Shown here in pieces: positions 45,696 to 55,446 of a stretch of DNA of 64,000 nt; the stretch's first letter is position 1, and each line of letters opens with the position of its first letter. The notes beneath the pieces were generated by a model, which had not been told where the DNA came from, did no database searches, and worked only from the letters and a program-made list of their open reading frames with translations. Position numbers and translations under genes: made by a program. The stretch lies in assembly GCA_013290125.1 (NCBI GenBank), contig JABCYQ010000006.1:1-64000 (forward strand), written 5' to 3'. Source of the DNA: Vulcanimicrobiota bacterium. GTDB taxonomy: Bacteria; Vulcanimicrobiota; Vulcanimicrobiia; Eremiobacterales; Eremiobacteraceae.

Positions 45696-46152
45696 GGGCG
45701 GCGGAGAGAAGCTGATCACGGCGAACCGGCGGGCGTTCCACGACTATCACATCCTCGATCGCTTGGAAGCCGGCATCGTCTTGACCGGCACGGAAGTGAA
45801 GAGCTTGCGCGTGAATGGCTGCTCGCTCGTGGACGGATACGCGACGGTGAAAAACGGCGAGATCTGGCTGATGAACGTGCACGTGCCGCCGTACCAACAG
45901 GGCACGTTCTTCTCGCAGCACGAAGCGCGACGCGATCGTAAACTTTTGCTCCACGCACGCGAGATCGCGCGAGTGGCGGCGGAACTGCAAGAGAAAGGCC
46001 TGTCGCTCGTGCCGCTGCGCGTCTACTTCAAGCGCGGTGTCGTGAAAGTTGAAGTCGGCATCGGCCGCGGCAAGAAGCAATACGACAAACGCGCGGCGAT
46101 CAAACAGCGCGAGGCGCGCCGGGAAGTCGAGCGCGTGGCGCGGCGCGTCTGA
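45685..46152 (+). CDS. smpB: SsrA-binding protein
   Basis: The protein has 155 residues, normal size. SmpB signatures: NRRAFHDYHILDRLEAGIVL, GTEVKSLR, NVHVPPYQQGTF, HEARRDRKLLLH and the basic tail with RGKKQYDKRAAIKQR. It binds tmRNA and carries it to stalled ribosomes. The start overlaps the thioesterase end; the stop shares a base with the tilS start (TGATG). Confidence 0.96.
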   Translation: MAAEGGGEKLITANRRAFHDYHILDRLEAGIVLTGTEVKSLRVNGCSLVDGYATVKNGEIWLMNVHVPPYQQGTFFSQHEARRDRKLLLHAREIARVAAELQEKGLSLVPLRVYFKRGVVKVEVGIGRGKKQYDKRAAIKQREARREVERVARRV

Positions 46153-47498
46153 TGCGAACCACCCGTAGTAGGGCGAGCAGCGCTTGTCCACCGATCGATG
46201 CTTTGCTCTCAAGCGCAGACGTGATCGCGGTCGCCACCTCCGGCGGAAGCGACAGCGCGGCTGCGTTGCTTCGCGTGCGCGAGCTCGCGCCGCACGCGAA
46301 GATCTATGCGTGCTATGTCGATCACGGCGTCCGTTCGAAACGAGCGATCGAGCGCGACATCGCTGCCGTGTGCGCCCAGGCGCGAGTCGCAGCGGCACGA
46401 GTCTTGGTAGCGCGCTTGCGGGGTGCACGAGGGAATACGCGCCTGAGCGAAGCGTTTCTGCGGCGCGCGCGCTACATCGCGCTTCGCGAAATGGCGCGTC
46501 AAAAGGGCGCCGGTGTTATCGTCACCGGTCATCACGCAGGCGACATCGCCGAGTGGGTACTGCTCGCGCTGCTTCGTGGCTGCGGGCTCGACGGTCTGAG
46601 CCCGATGGCCGCGATGCGACCGCTCGCAAACGGCGTGACGCTAGTGCGCCCCTTCCTCGGTGAGACGCGCGAACAATTGGCCGCGGTGGTCGAGCGCTAC
46701 GACGTGCCGATCTCGACGGACGAGACGAATGCGGACGTAAGGTACCGCCGGAATTTGGTGCGCGCGTTTCTGGCGCGATGGACGGCGCAAGGACAGGGCG
46801 CGGTTCGCGCGCTCGCCAGATCGGCAACACTCGCGGGTGAGGAACGGGCGCTGCTCGATGCGGCCGCAACCACGGCCGCCGACCGCGCGAGAATCGCCAA
46901 GGACACGTTGGATGCGCGCGCGTTGCGCGACGTTCCGATTCCATTGCTTCGGCGCATCGTGAGATCAGCCGTGCGAACGGTGACAGGATCAACGAAAGAC
47001 TTCACGTTCGCGCAATGCGAAGCGATCGCGACCGCGATCCGCGATCGGCGCGGCGGCGAATTCCAAGCCGGGAACGCGTCGGTGTTGTTGTCGGCCGGTC
47101 AGATGCGAATCAAATCGGCGGACCATAAAGGTCCGCCCCACAAATCGGCGGACCATAAACGTCCGCCCTACATCGTGAATTTGCGCGCCGCGGCGGTACC
47201 GCAAGCGGCGCGGCTGAGCGTTCGCTTGCCTCGCAGCGGCGACACGTGCACTCCGTCGGGGCGGCGCCACGCGATTTCGCTTGCGCGATTTCTTGCGAAG
47301 CAGGGCGTGCCGCGTGATCGGCGGTCGAGCGTGCCGCTGCTTTGCGTCGATGGGCGGATCGCCGCCGTCATCGGCGTCCGCGTCATGGAACCGTATGCGA
47401 TCCACGGGGCGGAGCAGGCCCTCCGCGTAGCCTGGCAGCCCACAAGCATACCGACGCGACCGTCCCCGACCGATAGCATCACTATGGAGCGGATCTAG
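46152..47498 (+). CDS. tilS: tRNA(Ile)-lysidine synthase
   Basis: The protein has 448 residues. The PP-loop VIAVATSGGSDSAAALLRV near 26-44 and VDHGVRS and VTGHHAGDIAEWVLL further on are typical. TilS puts lysine on C34 of tRNA-Ile(CAU). The N-terminus (TTRSRASSACPPID) is encoded by a piece resembling the GTAGGGCAAGC palindrome. Residues 321-340 are two in-frame copies of a 10-residue unit encoded by the GGCGGACCATAAAGGTCCGC palindrome. That position lies between the catalytic and C-terminal domains, where an insertion could be tolerated. Confidence 0.93.
   Translation: MRTTRSRASSACPPIDALLSSADVIAVATSGGSDSAAALLRVRELAPHAKIYACYVDHGVRSKRAIERDIAAVCAQARVAAARVLVARLRGARGNTRLSEAFLRRARYIALREMARQKGAGVIVTGHHAGDIAEWVLLALLRGCGLDGLSPMAAMRPLANGVTLVRPFLGETREQLAAVVERYDVPISTDETNADVRYRRNLVRAFLARWTAQGQGAVRALARSATLAGEERALLDAAATTAADRARIAKDTLDARALRDVPIPLLRRIVRSAVRTVTGSTKDFTFAQCEAIATAIRDRRGGEFQAGNASVLLSAGQMRIKSADHKGPPHKSADHKRPPYIVNLRAAAVPQAARLSVRLPRSGDTCTPSGRRHAISLARFLAKQGVPRDRRSSVPLLCVDGRIAAVIGVRVMEPYAIHGAEQALRVAWQPTSIPTRPSPTDSITMERI
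47112..47171 (+). repeat. Two tandem 30-nt palindrome units inside tilS, in frame
   Basis: Each unit starts AAATCGGCGGACCATAAA and ends GTCCGCCC[CT]AC. Each is exactly 10 codons and begins on a codon boundary. The first encodes KSADHKGPPH, the second KSADHKRPPY. The same GGCGGACC...GGTCCGCC palindrome occurs outside genes at 30894-30912 and 54440-54462. Confidence 0.92.
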
Positions 47499-47499
47499 G

Positions 47500-48057
47500 G
47501 TGGAGGCCACGGCGGATCAGGGCCTGCTCGGTGAAGTCGTCTTCAGCGCCGACGAGATCGCTGCGGCAGTTCGCCGATTGGCAGATGAGATCCGAAGGGA
47601 CTATTCGGGCGAGCCGATCCTGCTGGTCGGCGTGCTGAAAGGCGCAATCCTCTTCGCATCCGATCTGATGCGTCAGCTGAGCGACTATCCGATCGCGATC
47701 GACTTCATCGTGGTGAGTTCGTATGGAACGGGCCGACGCGGGGCGAAAGGCGACGTTCGTTTGCTGAAAGATCTGGACACGAATCCAGCCGGCAGAAATG
47801 TCTTGCTGGTCGAAGACATCGTGGATGAAGGCCTTACCTTAGAATATCTGCTGAACAATCTACAGAGCCGGGAACCGCGCAGCTTGCGCGCCTGCGCGCT
47901 CATGGATAAGCCGTTCCATCGCGCCGCGAAAGTGCACGTGGACTACGTAGGGATGACCGCCCCCGACGCATTTTTGGTAGGGTACGGATTGGACTACCAA
48001 GAAGCGTTCCGCAATCTTCCGTATATCTGCAAGCTGTCATGTCCCCCCAATCGATGA
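47500..48057 (+). CDS. hpt: Hypoxanthine phosphoribosyltransferase
   Basis: The protein has 185 residues. The start used is a GTG at 47500, 1 nt after the tilS stop. The PRPP-binding loop is NVLLVEDIVDEGLT, preceded by LLVGVLKGAILFASDLMRQ and DFIVVSSYGTG, the flexible loop of HPRTs. YVGMTAPDAFLVGYGLDYQEAFRNLPYI closes the active site. It salvages hypoxanthine and guanine. The order tilS-hpt-ftsH is widely conserved in bacteria. Confidence 0.94.
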   Translation: MEATADQGLLGEVVFSADEIAAAVRRLADEIRRDYSGEPILLVGVLKGAILFASDLMRQLSDYPIAIDFIVVSSYGTGRRGAKGDVRLLKDLDTNPAGRNVLLVEDIVDEGLTLEYLLNNLQSREPRSLRACALMDKPFHRAAKVHVDYVGMTAPDAFLVGYGLDYQEAFRNLPYICKLSCPPNR

Positions 48058-48065
48058 AGAGAAGC

Positions 48066-48083
48066 GGCCGAGCTTGCTCGGCC
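48066..48083. repeat. Perfect palindrome between hpt and ftsH
   Basis: GGCCGAGC and GCTCGGCC are separated by TT. It is a further type of short palindrome, 9 nt after the hpt stop, with no T-run. Confidence 0.8.
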
Positions 48084-48144
48084 GGCCAGGCGAGTGTTGG
48101 CCTGAGGTCCGGCGACACCCGGGAAAGCGGTAGGAGTAGGTCCC

Positions 48145-50094
48145 TTGGCTAGATACGGTCGCGCGATGCTCTGGTGGTTGGGCGTTGGCATTCTCATGGT
48201 GTTCGCGTTCACGTGGTACCAGCAGAACGGCAAGCAGCAGCCGGCGGCGCCTACCTACAGTGCGCTCAAGCAGCAGGTCGAAGCCAACCCTGCCAAGTTC
48301 AGCAACTTCGTGCTCGCCGATGGGCAAGCGACGGCGACGCTGACCGATAATTCGAAGATCGTCGTCAGCACGCCGGAAGGAAAGCCGGACGATCTGCAGG
48401 CGCTGCTCGACAAAGAGCATATCGCCTACAGCTTCGACCACAGCTCGGCCGCCAACGCCTTCAACTGGACGGTCATCGTAAGCGCGATTCCGTTCATCAT
48501 CCTGATCGGAATCTTCCTATTCTTTATCCGTCAGGCGCAGTCGGGCGGCAGCCAAGCGCTCTCGTTCGGGCGCAGCCGCGCCAAATTGCATTCGGAGAAC
48601 CGCGCCAAGGTCACGTTCGCAGACGTCGCCGGGGTCGACGAGGCAAAAGAAGAGCTCGCTGAAGTCGTCGAGTTCCTGAAGTACCCGAAGAAGTTCCAAT
48701 CGCTCGGCGCGCGGATCCCCAAAGGTCTGCTCTTGCTCGGTCCGCCGGGCAGCGGCAAGACGCTTCTGGCGCGCGCGATCGCGGGCGAAGCTGGTGTGCC
48801 GTTCTACAGCATCTCCGGCTCCGATTTCGTGGAGATGTTCGTCGGCGTCGGCGCATCGCGCGTGCGCGATCTGTTCGAACAAGCGAAGAAGACCGCGCCG
48901 TGCATCGTCTTCATCGATGAGATCGATGCGGTCGGCCGCCAACGCGGCGCCGGCTTGGGCGGCGGCCACGATGAGCGCGAGCAGACGCTCAACCAGTTGC
49001 TCGTCGAGATGGACGGCTTCGACATGAACGCCGGCGTCATCTTGATCGCGGCCACGAACCGGCCCGACGTGCTCGATCCCGCATTGCTGCGCCCCGGCCG
49101 CTTCGACCGCCAAGTCGTGGTCGATCGGGCAGACGTTGTCGGACGAGCGCAGATCCTCGCCGTCCACGCGCGCAACAAACCGCTGGCGCCCGACGTCAAA
49201 CTCGAAGTGCTTGCCCGCAGAACGCCCGGCTTCTCCGGCGCCGACCTCGAGAATCTTTTGAACGAAGCGGCGCTGCTCGCCGCGCGCAACAACAAGACCG
49301 CAGTCGACATGACCGACTGCGAAGAGGCGATCGATCGCGTCATCGCAGGTCCGCAGCGCAAGAGCCGCATCATCAGCCATCGCGAAAAAGAGATCGTCGC
49401 ATATCACGAAGGCGGTCACGCGCTGGTCGGTAAGATGCTGCCGAACGCGGTTCCGCTGCACAAGATCACGATTATCCCGCGCGGCATGGCGCTCGGCGTA
49501 ACCATGCAGCTGCCGACTGAAGACCGCTATCTGATGTCGCGCGCCGAGATCGTCGATCGCATCACGGTGTTGCTCGGCGGGCGAGTCGCAGAAGAATTGA
49601 TCTTCCACGAATGCACGACCGGCGCACAAGACGACTTCCAAAAAGCCACCTCGCTCGCGCGCAAGATGGTCATGGAGTACGGCATGAGCGCCAAGCTCGG
49701 ACCGCTCGCGCTCGGGCGCAAACACGAACAGGTCTTCTTGGGCCGCGATTTCGCAGATGAGCGGAACTACTCCGAGGAAGTCGCCGGACAGATCGACACC
49801 GAAGTCCGCGCGATCATCGACTCGTGCTACACAAACGCGTACCATCTGCTCGAGTCGAATATCGACAAACTGCACAGGCTGGCGGAAGCGCTGCTCGAGC
49901 GCGAGACAGTGGAAGCGGACGAAGTCGACCGGCTGCTCTCCGACAATTCGCCCGCGCCGGCCGACCAGACAAAGCCAGCCGACGTCGGTCGGCCAATACC
50001 GGACGACATAGCGGCCGCCGCTGCGAAGCCTCCCGAAGGCAAGAGCCGCGTCAACCCGGGCAGCTTGCCGTTTCCGCCTCCTAAACCCGCCTGA
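48145..50094 (+). CDS. ftsH: ATP-dependent zinc metalloprotease FtsH
   Basis: The protein has 649 residues from a TTG at 48145 with AGGAG upstream; an ATG at 48166 is a possible alternative. Two membrane helices (about 10-25 and 110-130) flank a small periplasmic domain. The AAA domain has Walker A GPPGSGKT near 198, Walker [14 protein letters not shown] and the [13 protein letters not shown]. The protease site is YHEGGHA near 421, an HEXXH with Gly-Gly in place of the more frequent Ala-Gly. It degrades membrane and regulatory proteins. The tail is Pro/Ala-rich. Confidence 0.96.
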   Translation: MARYGRAMLWWLGVGILMVFAFTWYQQNGKQQPAAPTYSALKQQVEANPAKFSNFVLADGQATATLTDNSKIVVSTPEGKPDDLQALLDKEHIAYSFDHSSAANAFNWTVIVSAIPFIILIGIFLFFIRQAQSGGSQALSFGRSRAKLHSENRAKVTFADVAGVDEAKEELAEVVEFLKYPKKFQSLGARIPKGLLLLGPPGSGKTLLARAIAGEAGVPFYSISGSDFVEMFVGVGASRVRDLFEQAKKTAPCIVFIDEIDAVGRQRGAGLGGGHDEREQTLNQLLVEMDGFDMNAGVILIAATNRPDVLDPALLRPGRFDRQVVVDRADVVGRAQILAVHARNKPLAPDVKLEVLARRTPGFSGADLENLLNEAALLAARNNKTAVDMTDCEEAIDRVIAGPQRKSRIISHREKEIVAYHEGGHALVGKMLPNAVPLHKITIIPRGMALGVTMQLPTEDRYLMSRAEIVDRITVLLGGRVAEELIFHECTTGAQDDFQKATSLARKMVMEYGMSAKLGPLALGRKHEQVFLGRDFADERNYSEEVAGQIDTEVRAIIDSCYTNAYHLLESNIDKLHRLAEALLERETVEADEVDRLLSDNSPAPADQTKPADVGRPIPDDIAAAAAKPPEGKSRVNPGSLPFPPPKPA

Positions 50095-50111
50095 CGATTC
50101 GAGGCTTGACC

Positions 50112-51560
50112 ATGCAACACACGCGGCGCGCCACCGTGGCCGCGCTTTTGCTCGTTTTGATCGCCGCGGCGCCTCAAGCGTCGCGCGCCGCTACCGCAGT
50201 TCAGCCCGCGCAGTCGTTTGCTGCTGCGACCGATACTGCCGGCCAACGAACCGACGGGTTGACGTATCGCGTGATCGGCGGCGGCGCGTCGCCAACCGAA
50301 GCGGTCGAGATATGGCTGCGCTGTCCGGCGAATGGCTATGACGGTCAACATCCTGGCATCGCGCGGTTGGCGGCGCTGTCGATCGTCGAGTCGAAAGCGC
50401 ACGGCTTCAGCATCCGCGACATCGCGCGTGACAACGGCGGCGCTGTCGCCATCCAAGTTTTTCCTGCCGCAACGGAGATCGGCATCGTCGTCCCCGCCTA
50501 TCTCGCCGGCGCGGCACAAGAGGCGTTGCTGAGCGACGTCCTCCATCCGCAGCTCGATGATGCAGCGTTTAAGGACGGTAAGCTGCGATTGGCCGAAGAG
50601 CTTGCGATCGCTGCGACGCAACCAGACAATCAGTTGGGCGAGCGTCTCTTCGGTGTCATGTTCTCCGGCGGACCTTACAGCTCGTCGACGTATGGTTCGG
50701 CGACCGACATCGCGTCCGCGACGATCGGCGAAACACAGTCGTTCGCGAGCCAAGCGTATCTGCCGAGCAATGCGATCGCCGCGAGCGCGGGTCTTGGCGG
50801 GTCCGATGCCCTTGGCGAGATCGTCACGTCAGGATCCTCGGCCGGCGCTACTTCACCCGCGCCGAGCGGTCCCAGGCTTCCCGCTTCGACGCTGCGCACC
50901 ACCTTTGCGCCTGCGACCTTGCCGAGCGGAGTCACGCACGGCGTCAGCGCGGTCGCGTTGGGTTGGCCAGGCCCTGCGATCAGCGACGAACGCGCGGCCA
51001 CCGCGATGGATTTTCTCTCCGACTATCTGATGAGCGAAACGACCGGCACCGTCACGAAAGCGCTGACGGCGGCCCAGCCGAATTCGCAGTTCGACGGTCA
51101 GTTCATAACGCTCGAAAATCCCGGCATCATGTTCGCTGGGATATGGGGCGAGGATTTGGACCGTCAGGCGGCAGTCGACATGATCCGCGCAGCGGCCAAG
51201 CGCGTCGTAGACGCGCAGTTGAGCGACGCGGAATTCGCCCGAGCTGAACTCGCGTACCGCACCCACCTGTTGCACGATATGTCCACGCCGCAATCGCTTG
51301 CCGACAACCTCGGCTGGTACTTCGCACAAGGCGCCGCCGCCTACACGCCCGCCGCGTTGATGCTCGGCAACGGCGACTACCTGTCGTCGGCAGATTCGCT
51401 GACGCCTGCGTACGTGCACGACATCGCCCGCCGCTACCTGACAGCAGAACCCGCGATGGTCACGCTGCCGGAGACGAACGGCTCAGTCGCATTTCGCGCC
51501 GGCATGACTGAAGGGGCCGACGTTAGTCGGCCCATCCAACGATTTTTTAAGGGTCTCTAA
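50112..51560 (+). CDS. M16-like (insulinase family) secreted protein lacking the zinc motif, first of a pair
   Basis: From the ATG at 50112 the protein has 482 residues with signal RRATVAALLLVLIAAAPQASRAA. The fold is M16-like: two alpha/beta halves, the second starting near THGVSAVALGWPGPAISDE. The HXXEH zinc site expected near the N-terminus is replaced by GIARLAALSIVES, so it is predicted inactive. The last 18 residues (MTEGADVSRPIQRFFKGL) are encoded by a GGGGCCGAC palindrome with its T-run, that is, by repeat sequence. It is 12 nt upstream of a related gene. Confidence 0.75.
   Translation: MQHTRRATVAALLLVLIAAAPQASRAATAVQPAQSFAAATDTAGQRTDGLTYRVIGGGASPTEAVEIWLRCPANGYDGQHPGIARLAALSIVESKAHGFSIRDIARDNGGAVAIQVFPAATEIGIVVPAYLAGAAQEALLSDVLHPQLDDAAFKDGKLRLAEELAIAATQPDNQLGERLFGVMFSGGPYSSSTYGSATDIASATIGETQSFASQAYLPSNAIAASAGLGGSDALGEIVTSGSSAGATSPAPSGPRLPASTLRTTFAPATLPSGVTHGVSAVALGWPGPAISDERAATAMDFLSDYLMSETTGTVTKALTAAQPNSQFDGQFITLENPGIMFAGIWGEDLDRQAAVDMIRAAAKRVVDAQLSDAEFARAELAYRTHLLHDMSTPQSLADNLGWYFAQGAAAYTPAALMLGNGDYLSSADSLTPAYVHDIARRYLTAEPAMVTLPETNGSVAFRAGMTEGADVSRPIQRFFKGL
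51507..51548 (+). repeat. Short palindrome with T-run inside the 3' end of an M16-like gene
   Basis: ACTGAAGGGGCCGAC(GTTA)GTCGGCCCATCC is followed closely by GATTTTTTAA. It is the terminator-like member of the family, but translation runs through it to a stop at 51558-51560. Confidence 0.85.
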
Positions 51561-51572
51561 GGAGAACGCATC

Positions 51573-52901
51573 GTGACCAGAACTCTCAACGCAACGCTTG
51601 TTGCACTCGCCTGGCTCGCGCTCATGGGCGCATCGCCGGCGGTTCCCGCCACGACGTTCCCTACGGCGACGCAAGAGCATCTGCAGAACGGCGTCGCGCT
51701 CGTCTCCGCCTCAACGGGCGGCGTGCTCGTCGGCGCGTCGATCACCGTGCCGGCCGGTCTCGTGCATCAATCGGCCTCCAATTCGGGAGTCGCAGACGTC
51801 GCTGCGCGCCTGGTGTTGAGCACGCCCATCGAAGGCGGCGTTTCGCTTTCCGATTCAGCGACCACGCGCGGCGCGACGCTGACCTTCACGCTCGATCCGA
51901 ACGACACCCGATTCTACCTCGAAGCGCCGAAGGCGCAATTCCCCGCGTTGCTCCACGATCTCGTCTCTGCCCTCACCGCGCCGGACCTTTCAAATCTCGC
52001 GGCGGCGCGCGCCGCTGCGATAACTGCCGCTACCACTGAGAACGATGGACCGGCGGCCGCTGCCATGTCGATGGTCCGCCAGGCGACGTACGCCGGCACG
52101 GGCTATGCGTATCCCGAGGCGGGCCGGATCTTAAGCCTCCAGTCGCTGACGGCGGCTGACGTGAGCGCGTGGGCCGCAGGGTATCGCCATGGTCCGGGAA
52201 CGCTCGTCGCGCTGGACGGTGCCGTTGACGACCCGATCGTGAGCGCAGCTCGGATCGAGATGACGAGGCTCGGCGGCAGCGCGGCTGCGGCCCCGCAACC
52301 GCCGGCGACCGACGGCGGCGTCGTGCAGGCGCCCGCACGGGGTAACGAGATCGTCACCCATCGCGACGTCGCCGCGCCGTGGGTCGCGGTCGGTTATCGC
52401 GTGCCCGACATGTATTCAAGCGATTTCCCTGCGATGCTCGTGATCGAAGCTCTGCTCGGTCAAGGCGGCGATGTGCACGCGTTTTCGTACGGATCGGAGA
52501 GTTCGCTGCCGGACGAATACGTCGGCGCGTTCTACGACTACCAGGCGCAACCAGGGCTGCTCGCGATCTTTCTCAACGGAAGCGATGCAAATGTCGACGG
52601 CTCCGTGCGCGATCTGCAATCCGCGATCGCTCGTTTGCGCGGCAGCCCCCTGCCGGACGTGATCGTCGACCACGGCCGTCGGCTTGCGGTCGGGTCGTAT
52701 TTCACGGGCGTGCAGGGACTGGACGACGCGGCGTGGCTTATGGGACGCGCGGCAGCCACGACCGACGGCACAGCGTTTGAGAACCTGCTGCCTATCCGCA
52801 TATCGCAAGTTACGGCGGCCGACGTGCAGCGTGTGGCGCGGCGGTATCTCACAGGCGAGGTCGTCGGCGTCGTCCTGCCGCAGACGGGGCCGGCGCACTA
52901 G
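51573..52901 (+). CDS. M16-like (insulinase family) secreted protein lacking the zinc motif, second of a pair
   Basis: The protein has 442 residues from a GTG at 51573 after AAGGAG. The signal peptide ends near SPAVPA. The N-domain starts QEHLQNGVALVSASTGGVLV, as in M16 proteins. The HXXEH position reads SGVADVAARLVLSTP, so there is no zinc site. The C-half has AAPWVAVGYRVPDMYSSDFP and AMLVIEALLGQGG, typical of M16 second halves. M16 enzymes often work as pairs with one inactive partner; here both lack the motif. The pair may be a binding or chaperone complex. Confidence 0.75.
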   Translation: MTRTLNATLVALAWLALMGASPAVPATTFPTATQEHLQNGVALVSASTGGVLVGASITVPAGLVHQSASNSGVADVAARLVLSTPIEGGVSLSDSATTRGATLTFTLDPNDTRFYLEAPKAQFPALLHDLVSALTAPDLSNLAAARAAAITAATTENDGPAAAAMSMVRQATYAGTGYAYPEAGRILSLQSLTAADVSAWAAGYRHGPGTLVALDGAVDDPIVSAARIEMTRLGGSAAAAPQPPATDGGVVQAPARGNEIVTHRDVAAPWVAVGYRVPDMYSSDFPAMLVIEALLGQGGDVHAFSYGSESSLPDEYVGAFYDYQAQPGLLAIFLNGSDANVDGSVRDLQSAIARLRGSPLPDVIVDHGRRLAVGSYFTGVQGLDDAAWLMGRAAATTDGTAFENLLPIRISQVTAADVQRVARRYLTGEVVGVVLPQTGPAH

Positions 52902-52911
52902 CGGGGCGCGC

Positions 52912-53994
52912 GTGCGCGTCGCGTTCATCCACGACTACCTGACACAATTCGGGGGCGCCGAGCGCGTCCTTTTGGCGATGCACGGTCTATATCCGAACGC
53001 GCCGATCTACACCTCGATCTACAACCCTGAAGCGTTCGAGGGCGCATTCGAGGATTTCGACGTGCGCACGACCTGGCTGCAGAAGATACCCTATGCTGGC
53101 AGATCGTTTCGCGCGCTCTTACCGCTTTATCCGCGAGCGTTCGAGGCGCTCGACCTTTCCGAGTTCGACCTCGTGATCTCGTCCACGTCATCGTTTGCCA
53201 AAGGTGTGCGGGTCAGAAATGGCGCGGTGCACGTGTCGTACATCCACACGCCGACGCGCTTTCTCTGGCGCCAGGATGAATACGCGTTCGAAGTGGCGCC
53301 GTTCTGGTCGCGCCCGATGCTCGCAGCCGTGCTGCCGGCGCTCAAACGCTGGGACTACGCGGCGGCGCAGCTGCCGACGCACGTGATCGCGAACTCGCAC
53401 AACGTTGCCGAGCGGATCAGCGCGAGTTACGGCCGATCGAGCGACGTCATCCATTGCCCGGCCGACATCGAGGCGTTTTCCGCGGTGCCCGCAACGCAGG
53501 TCGGCGCGTACTATCTCGTGGCGACGCGGATGCTGCGCTACAAGCGCGTGCACCTCGCCATCGAGGCGTGCCGCGAGATCGGCGCGCCGCTCGTCATCAT
53601 CGGCGGCGGGCCGGACGAGAGCCGATTGCGATCGCTCGCCGGGCAGTCGGTGCGGTTCACCGGCCGCGTTTCTGACGCAGCTCGCGCAAGTCTGTTCGCC
53701 TGCGCTCGCGCGGTGATCGTCCCCGGCGAAGAAGATTTCGGTCTCGTGCCTGTGGAGGCTTCGGCAGCCGGCCGGCCGACGGTCGCTTACGGCGCCGGCG
53801 GCGCGCTCGAGACGGTGGTCGAAGGCGTGACCGGCGTGTTCTTCCGCGAACCGACCGCTGCCGCGCTCGCCCAGGCTCTGCGCGATCTCAATCCCGCCGC
53901 GTTCGACGTCGCCGCGATGCGCGCGCACGCTGAGACGTTCTCGGCCGCCCGATTCCGCGAGCAATTCGCGGCCCTGCTCGCCCGCTGGACCTGA
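52912..53994 (+). CDS. Glycosyltransferase family 4 (mannosyltransferase-like)
   Basis: From a GTG at 52912 the protein has 360 residues. The start VAFIHDYLTQFGGAERVL is a well known GT4 opening, with the donor-site glycines of GT-B. The C-half has YYLVATRMLRYKRVHLAIEA, LVIIGGGPDESRL and PGEEDFGLVPVEASAAGRPT, where the ExxxxxxxE pair (E at FGLVPVE) contacts the nucleotide sugar. It is probably a polysaccharide or lipid-linked sugar transferase. An upstream in-frame stretch is antisense-like and was rejected. It lies 10 nt after the M16-like gene. Confidence 0.9.
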   Translation: MRVAFIHDYLTQFGGAERVLLAMHGLYPNAPIYTSIYNPEAFEGAFEDFDVRTTWLQKIPYAGRSFRALLPLYPRAFEALDLSEFDLVISSTSSFAKGVRVRNGAVHVSYIHTPTRFLWRQDEYAFEVAPFWSRPMLAAVLPALKRWDYAAAQLPTHVIANSHNVAERISASYGRSSDVIHCPADIEAFSAVPATQVGAYYLVATRMLRYKRVHLAIEACREIGAPLVIIGGGPDESRLRSLAGQSVRFTGRVSDAARASLFACARAVIVPGEEDFGLVPVEASAAGRPTVAYGAGGALETVVEGVTGVFFREPTAAALAQALRDLNPAAFDVAAMRAHAETFSAARFREQFAALLARWT

Positions 53995-54064
53995 GTTCGA
54001 ATCGCGAAGACGCTTCGCTCGACATCCTGAAAGCGCCGATTTCATATCGGCCCTATTGCGGTGG

Positions 54065-54381
54065 CCTCACCGGTCGATGTCTTCGCCGGGGACGCGGCGG
54101 ATCATCGGGATAGTCAAGGTCCGCCGCTCGACTTCGGCGGCCCTCGCCGCCTCAGACGCCCCGGCTTTCGAAATCGCCGGTGATGCCGAGGCGATGCGTC
54201 GACGGCGGCCGGCGCGGCATGCCCAAGCGAGGCGTTGAACGAGGAGCGAAGCCACGGATGGCGGGAGCGACGAAGTGAACCGAGCGACTGAGCGAGCTGG
54301 ATGCGAGCGAAGGAGCGTCCACGCGGGGCATGCTGCGCGGCCGTTGTTGGCCGCGTCCCCGGCGAAGACATCGACCGGTGA
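54065..54381 (+). repeat. Dispersed structured repeat, copy B (complete, with terminal inverted repeats)
   Basis: Perfect 32-bp inverted repeats at 54067-54098 and 54350-54381 bound a 315-bp element. Inside, arms near 54206-54223 and 54327-54343 pair around the core at about 54224-54326, which matches copy A at 10674-10778. The inner arms differ in sequence from copy A but still pair, with one bulge and a G-U. No transposase or intact reading frame lies in it. No clear target-site duplication is seen. Confidence 0.88.
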
Positions 54382-54400
54382 TGGCGGGCGACAAAAACGC

Positions 54401-54464
54401 GGGCCGATATAAAATCGGCCCCTTCAGAAATTCGAAGTAGGCGGACCTTTACGGTCCGCCTACG
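54401..54464. repeat. Two short palindromes after repeat copy B
   Basis: GGGCCGATATAAAATCGGCC with CCTTCAG (54401-54427) and GTAGGCGGACC(TTTAC)GGTCCGCCTAC (54438-54464, an 11-bp stem). The first stands in the same relation to copy B as its cousin does to copy A. A degenerate copy lies before the element at 54027-54055. Confidence 0.88.
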
Positions 54465-54476
54465 AACCCGAGCGCG

Positions 54477-55439
<963 letters not shown>

Positions 55440-55446
55440 CGCAGTC

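Noticed and set aside
48517-49875. Long open frame on the minus strand inside ftsH (over 450 codons)
   Set aside because: It mirrors a perfectly conserved FtsH. Its composition is that of an antisense GC-rich frame (His/Asp/Arg/Val-rich) with no recognisable domain.
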